Of a DNA stretch of 64,000 nt, positions 24,306 through 35,998 are shown piece after piece. The stretch is taken from assembly GCA_030549495.1 (NCBI GenBank), contig JAUIRK010000065.1, forward strand, positions 196,001-260,000, read 5' to 3'. The position numbers and the translations under genes are program-made. Source of the DNA: Nectonema munidae (taxonomy: Eukaryota; Nematomorpha; Nectonematoida; Nectonematidae). The notes beneath the pieces were generated by a model. The model was not told where the DNA came from, did no database searches, and saw only the letters and a list, made by a program, of their open reading frames with translations. Every line of letters begins with the position of its first letter. The stretch's first letter is position 1.

Positions 24306-25980
24306 ATTTAGACAACTTTACAGATTTTTTAATTCAAAAATTTAATCAAGTTGTCTAGAAAATTTTGTAAAAATCCTTCTGATATTTTTTGTTATATTTG
24401 TGGGCGTTATACTTTGCCTAGTCAAAGGAAAAATATATCACCTTTTGTTAAAAGAGTTTATTTTGAAGTTAAACTTGGTGATCAAGATAAGTGTTGGGTA
24501 CCTACACAAAACATGCAAGTCTTGGGTTGAACAATTGAGACAATGGAGTAAGGGAAAGAAAAAAAAGTTGAATTTTGGTATTCCAATGATATGGAGGGAG
24601 CCAAAAAATCATCATAATGATTGTTATTTTTGCTGGATCGATATCAAAGGATTAAATAAAAGAAAATTAGTTTATCTTGACTTGGAGTCTGTCAGACAAT
24701 ACATTCCACATGGTATTGAAATTCCAGTACCAAAAGTTCCTGAAAATTTTAATTCACAAGATGAAGAAGAAATAGAAGGTGAAATTTCAAGCCAAGCAAG
24801 TGCAAGAGAAGATCATTTCGAAAGTGAAAGCAACAGTTACAATAAGTTTAATCAAGAAGAGCTCAGCGACCTCATTAGAGATCTTGATCTGAGTAAAGAA
24901 AAGTCGGAAGTGTTGGCCTCTCGCTTAAAAGAAAAAAAGTGGTTAACAAAAAACACCAAAATAACTTTCTACAGAACAAGAGAGCATTCACTGTTGAAAT
25001 TTTTTACAAAGAATGAAATGTTAGTTTATTGTAATGATGTCAAAGGTCTTCCTTTTATTTGCACTCAACACCACATACAAACCTGATGAATGGAGATTGT
25101 TTATTGATGGCTCTCTCAAAAGTTTGAAATGCGTTTTATTACACAACTTGAATACATTTCCTTCGATTCCAATTGGCTGGCTATTCAACAACATTGAAAG
25201 AAGATTATGAAAATGTACAGTTTTTGTTAAATTGTATTAATTACGAAGATCATAAGTGGTCACTAAGTGTTGACTTCAAAATTGTTAACTTTTTGTTGGG
25301 ACAACAATCTGGATACACAAAGTTTCCCTGTTTTTACTGTCTTTGGGATAGTAGAGATAAGAACAAGCACTGGACACAAAAAGAACGGCCTCTGAGAGAA
25401 AATTCAATTGTGGGAAGCAAAAACATTATAAAGGAGTCCCTTGTTGAAAAGAAAAAGATTATTTTGCCTCCTCTCCATATTAAATTGGGTTTGATGAAGC
25501 AGTTTGTAAGATCATTGGACAAACAAGGAGGTTGTTTTAAGCACATAATTAACTCAAACCCCCGTGTTAGCTTAGAAAAGTTGATGGCCGGAGTCTTTGA
25601 CGGTCCCCAAATCAGAAAGCTAGTAAAAGATGATAAATTTGTGAGATCTAAGAGCAAAATTGAAGTCATTAACAACTTCCTTGGAAACAATAAAGCTGAA
25701 AATTATCTAGAGCTTGTAGAAAAAATGCTGGTAAATTTCAAAACGCTTGGCGCAAATATGAGTGTAAAAATGCACTACTTACACAGCCACTTGGATAAAT
25801 TCCCTTAAAATCTTGGGCAAATGGGCGAAGAGCAAGGGGAAAGACTTCATCAAGAAATAAAGACAATGGAAGAAAGATATCAAGGTAGGTGGGACGAAAA
25901 CATGATAGCGGATTATTGTTGGGGCTTACAGCGCGAAGAATCAAAAGAATTTCACAGAAAAAAAAGAAAATTTTTTTAAT
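24306..25980 (+). mobile_element. Unclassified multi-copy element family 1, nearly full-length coding copy
   Basis: The protein-like reading runs from DIFCYICGRYTLPSQRK (about 24372) through LGDQDKCWVP, EQLRQWSKGKKKK, WREPKNHHNDCYFC (a Cys-x2-Cys-type module) and LSDLIRDLDLSKEKSEVLAS. It continues with YCNDVKGLP, DEWRLFIDGSLKSLKCVLLH, YTKFPCFYCLWDSRDKN, IILPPLHIKLGLMKQFVRSL, FDGPQIRKLV and HYLHSHLDKFP, and ends NLGQMGEEQGERL, RYQGRWDENMIADYCW near 25978. The two longest open parts are 24400-25086 and 25173-25808. At least two frame changes and one in-frame stop (FP then TAA) break it. A short inverted pair (TTAGACAACTT / AAGTTGTCTA) lies at its start. From memory, similar proteins recur as uncharacterised multi-copy entries in arthropods and cnidarians; the class is unknown to me. 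Confidence 0.75.
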
Positions 25981-25989
25981 TTGAAAAAA

Positions 25990-27775
25990 TAGGTGTCATT
26001 AAGTAAAAATTTGAAAATTAAAGCCAATTAGTAAAAACGAATTTTATTTTCATATTCAGTGAGGTTAATATATTTTAATTATGTAAAAAAAGTTTTGGCA
26101 AAAAATTTTTGTTGCCTTGTGTATTATTCAAACAGCATAATTTAATCACCGTCCACTTTTCCACCAGTTCTCTGTTTCATTGTGCTCTCTGATAACATAT
26201 TGATAGACCTTAAGCAACCCTCCTCCCCTATGTAGTATCTCTTCTAACTTCTTGTCATTCCTTAAAATCTCAAATAAATATCTCTTTCTTCAAAGTCTGG
26301 TGTGTGTTATTGTAATTATTTCCTGCAATAGTTTCGCCTCGCTATGCGAGATAAGATCTAAAGTGTGTCTAATTTTACAGCTTGGTACATATCCATGAAA
26401 CACGATATTTTTTCACACTATCACAGACCTATGTCATTTATTTAGCCAATTAGCTCACTTCTCTTTGGTTTTTTTATACATGGGAGGATATTAAATTATG
26501 GCGTCATAGATTCACTATTTATCTTTCAATACATACACAACAACTTAGTAAAAATTTAGTAGGTTTGGAAAAGAGTGATAGTATTAGATTAGGAATACGA
26601 GCAGGACAACACCACATGTAAAAATTAATTCAAATGTGTTTGATGTATTGCAGAGTAACGTAAAGAAAGCGCAAAGTACTATACCTCTTAGAAAACAGAA
26701 AAGGCTTCACTGTTTGATACAGGGGGATGTTCATACACATAAAAATAAGCAAAAGAATTATTTCTTCCCATTGAAAAAGAAAGTTGCCAAAACGCAAACT
26801 TTAGACAGATACATGAAAATGGGAAGCTTATTAAAAAATTAACAGAACTTCTTTTTGAAAAGGTCTTTCAATTTTACTTAGCAATCTTTTGAAAGAGTTC
26901 TTCATTTCAAATATTAGGAAGTGAGATATAGTTAATGTTGAGAACTAAATTGAAAATAGTGAAAAAGTTGTTAGAAACCATGAGAGAAAGAAGGATAAAC
27001 TTGTAATGCACAATAAAATTCAGAAGTGCGATAAACTTAGAGCATTTAATATGAAAACCTCTGCAGTATTTTTGCTTGTTTGTGATTTGTTATCTTCGAT
27101 GTCTGCACAGGAGTTATTTTAAACAATTGCCAAAGTCTTGTCGGTTGAAATTACAAACTACGATCCTTCTTAACCAAGTTGACGGTGTTGCCTTCTGTGT
27201 ATATGCGAACAATTTGCCCTAGTCATATCAATAAATGAATAATAATAATTGGCCAATACCATTTTTCCGCTGATTAGTTTCAGTGTTGAGGTATATTTTT
27301 ATGCAATAGTGAAGCAAGCATATGCATCTGTTGTAGGTGAGAAAAATTGGAGCTGATTCTCTTATCATCTCTTCTTACTTGTCATATTTCGATTTACTAT
27401 TTGATTTAGCTTCGAAGTATGAAACTCTTAAAATACCTTTTTTCAATCGATTGTACCAAATTTGTGTAATCCCAAGTTTTACCCTTGTTTGTAGGAGTGA
27501 AACTTGATTCTTTCAGAGGGCGATATTTGTTTTATCCTTCTTATTGTTCCCGTATATTTTATGTTGTTTATTAGTGGTAATATTTTCTACTACTTTCAAA
27601 GATAAAAAGTACTTTTCAGCTACACAATGTCTGAATAATTCCAAAAAAATTGTTCGTTTTCATTCATAGCAAAATTCAAAAATATAGGTGGACCTAATCC
27701 CAACTCGTTACCTCCCTGATAAAAATCAAACTGTCAGCATTTTCCATACAGTATACAATTAGACCATTGTCCATA
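25990..27775. other. No gene recognised
   Basis: AT-rich with a few C/T-rich patches near 26160-26300. The 68-codon frame at 26636-26842 has a basic composition but no recognisable motif or splice context. Confidence 0.4.
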
Positions 27776-27778
27776 CTG

Positions 27779-28210
27779 CAGTGTTTCCCAACTCGTTTCT
27801 GGTCGTGGACCATTTTCCAAAAAGCAAAAATGGTATGGACCAGCATTATTTTTGTGGGAAAAAGTTATTATGATACATACTAAAAATTCATTAAAAATTT
27901 ATTATAAAATCAAAAAAAAATGAGATAAAAGTAACAAATCCCTAAAATTTCATTTTGCGCTTTTGCTGTAACCAGGCTTCTGAACTCTTTTTGCATCAAG
28001 AAAACATGGCCATTTAACAGGATAAAGTGTAAGGTTGTAATAAGGATTTTGAAAGCACATTTTGAACAAAAGACGAGCTAGCAAAGTGACGAAAGGAAAA
28101 AGTGGGAAATGAATGAGCAAGTAGAAAAATTTAAGAAGCGTTATCCCTCTTCCCTATCACCCTCAGCGCATCAGGCCTTCAGGGGTCCTTGGCCCTGGCC
28201 CCATTAGTCT
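27779..28210. repeat. hAT-type MITE remnant
   Basis: It begins CAGTGTTTCCCAACTCG, a typical hAT end, followed by GTGGACCATTTTCC and GGTATGGACCAGC. No matching right end or target duplication was found; the right limit is a guess at the GC-rich patch near 28200. Confidence 0.4.
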
Positions 28211-28219
28211 AGTTGGACC

Positions 28220-28940
28220 GTGCACGGAAAGAAATTGTACCTAAAAATATTATCTCACGTTTATAACGAGTTATAATATTTTTCCATAAAATTTAAAAAA
28301 GACTTCCGTTTTAGAAATTTTTTTTAGTTATCTTCCACAATATCATTCTCTTCCCTCCCCTCCAAGAAGTTTACCAAATTTAGAATTGATGTTTGAAAAA
28401 GGAAAAATAAATACTCAAACTGAAAGTGTTTTATCACCAAGTTATTTTTCTTGTTCTTGATTTATGAATATACCTTTTCTAAAATAGAAGGTGTTCGTTT
28501 TATTTTTTCCATCACCATATATTTCACTCCCTATATGCTCCAGTCTTTTTTCCTTCTTTTTGTTTAATTAAGTTATATATATAGAGGTTTTATATATTAG
28601 AGATGACTCTTGTGATAATATCCTGCCATTCATCTTTTGGAAACTTCAACATACTGAATTTTAAAATCAAACTTACAAATGACACATGTATAAAGTAATT
28701 ACTAATATATCAAGAATAAAGGTCTTTAAAGCAACTGCATATTTTAATAAAAGGGATTCTTGGCTCAAATTTGCCAAATATTTTTAAAAGTTTTAGCCGC
28801 GAATCTACCCCCGGGAAAAGAAGTTCAGTATCCGCCCCTGGACTTTCTGCATTTATGAATGAAGATTTTAAACTTTCTTTTTAAATCGCTTCTTTTGTTC
28901 TCTTATATTTTTTAATTATCAATATTAATACTTTACCCAT
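28220..28940. other. No gene recognised
   Basis: AT-rich spacer between two MITE-like sequences; no frame of note. Confidence 0.35.
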
Positions 28941-28942
28941 GA

Positions 28943-29232
28943 ATTGGTAGCAGGGCCCTAGTGTTCGCGGGGCCCTATGCAAAATGGATTGCGTGGGGTC
29001 CAGTGTGGATAGGAAAAAAGATTAAAAGTGAGAAATAAGACTTTGAAAAAAAGAAAAGGCATTTGTTTTATTACTTTTTCATTAACACAAAATGACGATC
29101 AAAGTAACTTTACTTTGCGAACCTTGCGTTTAGCGAAATCATACAATATATCATCAAAATGAAAAATGAGAAGCGTGGGGCCCATTGCGGCCGCATAGGT
29201 TGCAGTGGCCTAAGGCCGGCCCTGATTTGTAG
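28943..29232. mobile_element. hAT-type MITE (274 bp) with near-perfect 8-bp target duplication
   Basis: The element is 28951-29224. The left end CAGGGCCCTAG mirrors the right end GGCCGGCCCTG. The flanks are ATTGGTAG (28943-28950) and ATTTGTAG (29225-29232), 7 of 8 identical. The interior is AT-rich with a GGGGCCC-type subterminal motif near both ends. There is no coding capacity. Confidence 0.75.
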
Positions 29233-29239
29233 ATCCAAA

Positions 29240-30459
29240 CATTTCTTTTTTAAGACTCAGTTAAAACTTGATTCAATTCAAGGGTAACTTTGGAAAATGA
29301 ACGATTTCAAAGGAGACTTTTGTGATGATGACGTGGCGTTGATGGGAGGCATGATGACAGTGCACCAGATACTCTGCTACTGGTGATGCCGTGTTGTGCA
29401 AACCTCATAATTATGAAGATAAAGGGGATAATTGCGAAATGTATGTTTATGTGTGAGCTAAGCCACTTATCCTGCTCAGTAACTCGTTGTTATCTTGTCA
29501 TTTGGAAAAGCTGTTCATCACAACTTTGCAAGCTTCAGGAAAAAGGAAAAAAGGTATCTGCTAAGCGACTCGTAGAGAAGAGATAAGAAGCTTTTAAAAG
29601 TGAAATGACGTAATAGCGACGACATACACACAAATATGTATTTGCACAGGCAATGCAACTTTTGTAATGAACGCACATCAAACCTCCCAAGACGCAGGAA
29701 TTAATGGCGGAAATCCTGGAACAAGGAGAGAGGAGATAACAAAACGCTACCTATTCTACCGGATTTGTTTCTAAGCAAACTTAGAGTGAATAAAGCTCAA
29801 TTACTACATGTGTACATATACATAAAGTTATTTCATAATCGCCACCCAGGACTTGTATATGTGTGTCGTATAGAAGCGAAAATGTAGATGTTTTGTTTTG
29901 TATACTTGTAGGATGTTGTATACATATGATAGTGTCTGTGCAGGTGAACGGTGTACGGTCTTTTCAAAGCAAATAAGTATGTCACACTCAGAGCATGGCA
30001 TGCAAGCACACCCACTTTTAAGAAGTTGTAATAAACGCCCTTCATTGTCTAGAAGCAGGATTTCGTCAAAAACAAAGAAAACACACAGGAAATCTGGAAG
30101 ACGATTTGAAGTAACAATGGCAATTACTATCATCATCTCTCCTGCTCACACATAAGAAGACAAGGAAGGCTTTTTCATTGCCCTGCCAATAATAATTCAC
30201 ACTGCTCGCGCCACGTGTCATTTTGCATTGCCTTTTTTTGGTGTGACCTTTGTCTCGCTCGCCTACAAACACCAATCCCAATCCAACTTTCTTTGAGAGC
30301 ACTAAAGTCAGTGAGCTTCAAATACTTCAAAGGAAAAATAGTTCTTCTGAAGCAGATGCGCTCTACCTCAAACAAAAACTTACGACACTCTCAAATATTA
30401 TCCACAATGAAATGTGTTAGATCCAGGATTCATTGAAATTCGCTTCGAAGCTAAAATGG
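29240..30459 (+). other. GC-richer block with a possible first exon ending at a strong donor
   Basis: This block is less AT-rich than its surroundings and carries many overlapping frames on both strands, which is what raised composition alone would produce. At its end GCTAAAATGG|GTAAGAC (30449-30466) places an ATG one codon before a strong GT donor, as in an exon made of 5' UTR plus start codon. I could not identify a matching downstream exon, so this is only a candidate promoter and first exon. Confidence 0.25.
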
Positions 30460-30469
30460 GTAAGACTTT

Positions 30470-31455
30470 TTGAAAAGTAGTAGCATCAGTTGCCGATCTA
30501 CAAACAAATATTACATTAAAAACTTTTCTGATTGATAACTTGGTTTTGTGGAAACCTCTATAAAAGAAAAACCTCCTTATAATTTTTTCATAAATATATC
30601 ATTTACCCACTATACAATAACATTTTGTTTGTGACTTATTTAAATTATGCTAAGCATATCGTTGTCAAATTAAGACATTTCTGGAGATACAAAAAGTTAC
30701 CTTAATGTTTTTTCTCACCAAATAGTATCACGGATATGCGAACTTTGGGGAATTTTCCCAAATGCCTATTTCACCACTTTTTGCAACAGCGCATGAATAA
30801 ACTTTACAATCAAGATAGAAACACAATAACGTGGTTTCTAGAGATTTAGTTCTTTTTAAATTTATCTTTTAAAATAGGAAATTTGTAGGTTTTAACTTTT
30901 TCAAAATTAAGTTAAATAATTAACAAATTAAATTCATTATTTAGAAGTTTGTTTTAACACATTTTTCCTCAAGTTAATAAATACTCTACCTAAAATTATA
31001 AATCATCACTTCATATATCTAGATTCTTACTACACTTATAAAAAGTCTGTCAGACATGCGATTTGCTCGGCTTTACTTGTCATCCATTTCACTTGAAACG
31101 TATGTTTATTATAACGTTCCCTTTCTCTTACTCTATTTTTTCTTAACTCCTCTATTTTGCTCCAATATGTTTAACCAAGGTGTGTCTTCGTATAAGTCAT
31201 TTAAAATATATCTGTTATAAAAACAACAGAACATATCATTGAAAAAGTAATATCCTTTTAAATAAAAACATTTTGTTCATGTAAAAATAATAGAAATTAC
31301 CATGCAATTATTATTCAATAAAACAAAGCTACAAATGATAACAAAATAGTCATACTAAAAAAGTTGTAATATAGATAGATGATCGATAGTATTTAGAAAA
31401 TCATTTGAAAAGTCACATCTACAATTATATAAACCAACTAGTATACAAGTTAAAC
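30470..31455. other. No gene recognised
   Basis: AT-rich, no sustained frame. Confidence 0.4.
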
Positions 31456-31456
31456 G

Positions 31457-31985
31457 AGTGCTTTTCAACCCGTGTGCCGTTGCACATAGGGTTTCAATAA
31501 GATTGGTTTAAGGATGCCGCCAAATATTACGTTACACTTTTTGCTTTTCAAATTTTCCACATAACTTTTTTTATAAAAAATTTTTACTATTTTAATAACA
31601 CTTTTATTATGATATAACGAAATAAGAAAAAATTCTCATTTTTGTTTTTTAGCGTGATCGATCTCAATAAATGTAAATAGTTTTTAACTTTCTCAACATT
31701 TTGGCAATAAAGCAAAAATTTAAGAAATTAGAACAAAGCTAATAGAGATATATTTTTTTGAAATCTCAACTTATACCTTTGTCTGTTTTATCTTTTTTTG
31801 TTTTATTTTTATATTATCTAATATATCTATATTTAAATCTATAGTTATTTTGTTAAGGCATATTAATGCAAAGATTTTAATACAATAGCATTTTGTATTT
31901 AAACTAAAAAACTCTTAAAATATTAGATTCCGCTAAGTTCAACAAATATTTTGCACTGTAAAAAAGTTTGGGAACCTCGGGGAAC
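31457..31985. repeat. Probable hAT-type MITE
   Basis: The left side has GAGTGCTTTTCAACCCGTG and the right side AAGTTTGGGAACCTCGG. Both are typical of the two ends of non-autonomous hAT elements. A target duplication was not established and the ends are only approximate. Confidence 0.45.
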
Positions 31986-32189
31986 AACAATATTTTTCAT
32001 TACAATATATTTAAAATCTAAGGGGTGCGGTGGTCAAATGACCTATTTGCCAACCCTAGCGGATACCGATGCTTATATTGAGTTCAGATATTTCCTATTA
32101 AAAACTTTTTATATAAACTAACTTATATATATTTTGATATGATCCAATATAACGAAGGATAAAACCTATTTGAAGTATAAAAGATCAGG

Positions 32190-33480
32190 GAGAGGTGGGC
32201 AGGCTATTTTGAAAAACTTTGATGTAGAAAAGAAGAGAGAAGATATTGGAAAACGTTGAAGAACTAGGAAAGATGAAAGACGTGGAAGAAGTAAGAGAAG
32301 GAATGAAGAAAAGGGACAATAACTAAGAACGAGGATTTAGCGAAATTAGTATCGACAAGGTTAAAGAAGGAGTCGAAGAGTGTTTGAAATGGACTGCAGC
32401 CTTACTGAAAAAAGAGTCTTTTAGAGCCAATTTAGAAGTGACATGTGATGTTTTAGCTATCCTTAGATCAAGTTACTGGAAAAGGGCTAAAAAAACTAGA
32501 AAATTTTTTAGGTGAACGAAAACAGTCATTCGTAAAGATTTAGCAAAATCAATTTCACTTCATGCCCTGAAAAAGTACGATAGGTGCGATTTTTATTGCC
32601 AGGCAATTAGAAAAGAAAAGAATAGAAGGAAATCTAGCAGTCTTTTGAGATTTTGTTGATTTAGAGAAATCATATGAATGGTATTCCAAGGGTAGTAGTG
32701 TATTGGTGCAGAATTAGAATGACAATTCAAACATAAGAAATTTAAAACAGCGATCAAAACAACAGAAGGAATTTGAAGAAAGTTTTTATTTCAGAGTAAG
32801 TTACATCAAAGTTCTGCTATAAGCCCCGTTTTGTTTGCTATAGTCATTGACATGCCGTCTGAATAACTAAGAAAAGGATAGCTATTGGAGCTGTTTTTGA
32901 ATATGACCTTGTGAACCAAGAACGGTTCCAGTGAAGACTTGTAATGTGACAAGGTAGCCTAGAGAAGTTCGGACTAACGATGAATACTAAAAAGACAGGT
33001 ATCATGATTCGTAGTAAAAAGGAAGACAAGGAGGCGACCATTAAAGACAGACATGGAGAAGAGCAAAAACAAATGAAAAGTTGCAAGCACTTGTGCTCGC
33101 AGTTTCTAGATAGGGGAGATTGTGAAAAAACGTTCAAATAAGGGTGACTGTCAGCTGAATGAAGTTGAAGGAGGTGAGAGCAGTTATCCCTGATAAAAGA
33201 ATGAGATTGAAAGCAAAAATATATACAACACTTGTGCGACTGCTGAGGACATATAGGTCCAAATATTGCTCCATGAAGAAAAAGAATTAAACTGACTGAT
33301 GTTGACAGTAACGGCAGTAAAGACTTCAGAAAGATGGTGCGTCTAACATTGAAGGAGAAGAAGAAAAGCAGTTACACGTGTAATGATAATGGTAAAACAC
33401 ACCAAACTTCAGTTGCATGGGCATGCGCTCAGGAAGAAGAACAAAGATCTGATGCAAAAGGAATAGGAAGATCAGGTTTT
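32190..33480 (+). mobile_element. Heavily decayed RTE-like LINE reverse transcriptase, copy 1
   Basis: Broken frames contain VDLEKSYEWY (the KAYD block), then a region equivalent to PREVVYWC, then IYTTLVRLLRTYRSKY followed by KKKN and HMRSGRR-type text. These correspond in order to the better copy at 47840-48700. Several stops and shifts are present throughout, so it is an old copy of the same family. Confidence 0.65.
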
Positions 33481-33489
33481 AATCTATAA

Positions 33490-33915
33490 TAATAAATGTT
33501 GAAATTAGTAATAAAGTAAAGCCTAAATTGAATTTTTTTTAGCAAACAGTTATCGAAAGATAGATACCATATTCAAATTTAGTATAAAATTGACAACATC
33601 TAGATGTGTCACACGTCATGATTCGACATAAGATCGTTGTAAAAATTCTACATGATTGCTTGTATTACTTAACCTATCAAAAACTACGTAAAATGTGAGA
33701 TAGACTCGTTTCTTTAATGGTGCTTTATGTAGTGTTCTATCTGCTGATTGTGGACAGAGATGACTGATGAGTAGCGTACAAATATTAAATGTGGGATATT
33801 TCCAAATGATGGGTTATTTTTTAAATGATTGTTCTAAGATCCCTTTAATAATTACACCATTCAATTGGTTTAAACAACGAAAAAATGAATTCATTATTTT
33901 TATTTATGTATGTAT
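33490..33915. other. No gene recognised
   Basis: AT-rich spacer without a notable frame. Confidence 0.35.
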
Positions 33916-33918
33916 GCA

Positions 33919-34180
33919 GGCTCGTAGCCAGGAAAAAATTTAGGAGGGCCTAAAAATAAAAAGAAATTAGCAGAAGCGTTCCAAATTCTCTACATCCTAT
34001 TATATTTCTATATTCATTCTTCTTTCATCTCTCACTTGTAGATAAGAATGTCGGATGGTGTTAAGATTACTGTAAATGTACAAAATTAGTCTTATTTTAT
34101 GTAAAAGTTTTCTAATTTTTATAGAAATTTATTAATTAAAAAATTTAGGTGGGTAGGGAGGGGCGGGGCTATAGCCTTCT
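33919..34180. repeat. MITE related to 7414-7743, truncated
   Basis: It starts CAGGCTCGTAGCCAGG and continues TTTAGGAGGGCC, as in the element at 7414. Towards the right it has GGGAGGGGCGGGGCTATAGCC, near the right-end pattern of that element but without its last bases. No target duplication was seen. Confidence 0.55.
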
Positions 34181-34399
34181 TTGCATGATTTAGAAACTTT
34201 TAAATAAAGTAAGGCAAATTTTGTAAATTTACACAAATCTCAACACCATGTGCAGGTGGTGGATGAAAGAAATATATAATTTAGAATATATATTCAAAAT
34301 TTGAACTGTTTTTATTAATGAATAATGTATTCTGCAGATGAAGAATCGTAAATTTAAATACAAAATATCTGGGCACGTTCTTCGTTTTGGCCTCTAAAG

Positions 34400-34445
34400 C
34401 AGTGGTTCCTCTTTTTTTGTCCTGTTCCCCCTTTTTCAGACACTT
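34400..34445. repeat. hAT-type MITE terminus
   Basis: CAGTGGTTCCTC resembles the ends at 15716 and 21863. It is a fragment only. Confidence 0.3.
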
Positions 34446-34559
34446 TTTTTTTTACCTGTGGACCAATCTACAAAAAATGAATATATTCATGTATTGAAAT
34501 GCCTTGCATTGTTATGCTGATAAAGAAAAAACATTTCAAGATTACTATGTTAAAGGTAG

Positions 34560-34705
34560 AGGTACCGTTGTGTGTTTTCATCGAGAAGGCACAATTGCGC
34601 CGCTTATATCAAATTATGAGAAAAGTGAGCTTGATGGGGGAAACCCAAGACCTTGAGTTATCGAAACCGAGTATCTAATCAACCTTACTCACGCTCCCTA
34701 ATGCT
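34560..34705 (-). repeat. tRNA-derived SINE, copy 3
   Basis: Reversed copy: on the minus strand GCGTGAGTAAGG, GATAACTCAAGGTCTTGGG, a damaged B box (GGGTTTCCCCC) and the tail GCGGCGCAATTGTGCC with CTTCTCGATGAAAACA. It matches copy 1 to about the GGTACC just past the tail. Confidence 0.72.
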
Positions 34706-34713
34706 GTTATAGT

Positions 34714-34811
34714 GAGGAGAGAGAGAGAGAGAATAATTTTATTTCAAAGAAAAAGTGTTCACAAAGCGAAAAAAATTGAAAAATTATATATATATATATA
34801 TATATATGAGG
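34714..34811. repeat. Simple repeats (GA)n and (TA)n
   Basis: A GAGAGA run near 34714-34732 and a TATATA run near 34785-34808, followed by a G run at about 34830-34840. Confidence 0.8.
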
Positions 34812-34924
34812 GATGGATTTACCTAGGAGGGGGGGGGGTGGGTGAGGGGTTTGATTTTCTCACCTGACATGTTCCTGATTCTACGCTGGATCGAAGAGAA
34901 AAATCTTAGAGATTTATTCGAAAG

Positions 34925-35559
34925 AGAAAAATCACTTAGTTTCTGCTTCAAGAACCAGTCTTACCATTTCTTCTGCACAAGGTAGAATCAATTCTTCAGC
35001 AATTTTGTGTGAATTTTTCTTCTGTGCTACTAAATAAGCCACTCTGTAAGGTGTTGCCACGATGTTCCGTCTCTTCTCTTGGAAGCTACCAGTCGCATCA
35101 AGCTTTTGGCTCTTCAGTTCATCAGCTTTCCTCTTGAACAAATCCTTTTCATTCCCAGCATACTCAGGGTGGCATTTGGTCAGGTAAAGTTGTAATTTTG
35201 AAGGTTTCAGTGAATCATTTCCCAGGACACGAAAATAAATAACACAGTGTGGGGGATCTACATTATTTTTTTGAATCGAAGTAAACCTCCACTGAAGATA
35301 ATCTTCCGAGAACGTTCTCTTGTTACTTGACATTATGCAAAAACTGTGGGTGGAAAAAAAAAGTATAATATAATAAAATAAAATAAAGGTCATTAAAAAA
35401 AAGAAAATTTTATTAATTTTTTCTATCTTATTCATATATCACGTATTTTCATAACACTCGTCATTTCAGGAGGCAATAAATCTTCCTGTCATCTCGGGGC
35501 CACTCATGACCATCCCAAGGGCCAAATTTGTCACGTAGGCCGTGAGTTTGACACCTCTG
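34925..35559 (-). mobile_element. hAT (Charlie/ZBED-like) fragment: N-terminal transposase piece with its terminus
   Basis: The frame 35333-34932 starts MSSNKRTFSEDYLQWRF. It has a BED-finger-like region (CVIYFRVLGNDSLKPSKL..YLTKCHPE) and then FKRKADELKSQKLDATGSF, YRVAYLVAQKKNSHKIAEEL and CAEEMV. This is the first 130 or so residues of a SCAND3/ZBED5-type hAT transposase. The second finger Cys appears replaced (CVIYF). The catalytic domain is absent. On the 5' side the sequence runs to 35559, ending GAGTTTGACACCTCTG, a typical hAT end, so the piece keeps one terminus. The other end was not found. It is distinct from the intact element at 40718. Confidence 0.75.
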
Positions 35560-35564
35560 ATACC

Positions 35565-35998
35565 GTTAGCTAATGTAGTGCAATTATAAGGGATTGTGTA
35601 CAGTAGTATGTATTTTATTCTGAGCCGAATGTCTCCTAATTCCAGTATAATAAATTTAAAAATAAGTAGAATCTCTATGGATCCCTTGAAATTCTAAGCT
35701 TAGACAAATTCTAAGCTCTAAAGCTTTGTCAAACTCCTAATTATGAACCAAAAATTTAATTTTAACTCTACCTTTTCACAATCTTAATTTCTTGCAAAAA
35801 AAGATGTTATTTCATCGTCATTCTAGATTTTAATTTGGTGTTAGCTAATTCTCCCAAACTTTTGACCCTAAAATAGATATATATTATGAATTTAATGTTA
35901 TACAAATTAACTTTTAAAAGTCCAATTGTTGTTTTAAAAACGTATGAAAAACTTTTTAAAAAATATTTTTATTGATAGAATTGGAGTTGTTCAAATGG
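35565..35998. other. Upstream region of the chitin-binding protein gene
   Basis: AT-rich. A TATA-like stretch (GATATATATTATG, about 35875-35887) lies about 110 bases before the proposed start codon. Nothing else is distinct. Confidence 0.3.

Noticed and set aside
29828-30436. Six overlapping open frames on both strands
   Set aside because: No frame has recognisable motifs or splice context; raised GC content explains them.
32844-33137. 97-codon minus-strand frame
   Set aside because: It is antisense to the decayed LINE copy on the plus strand and shows no family resemblance.
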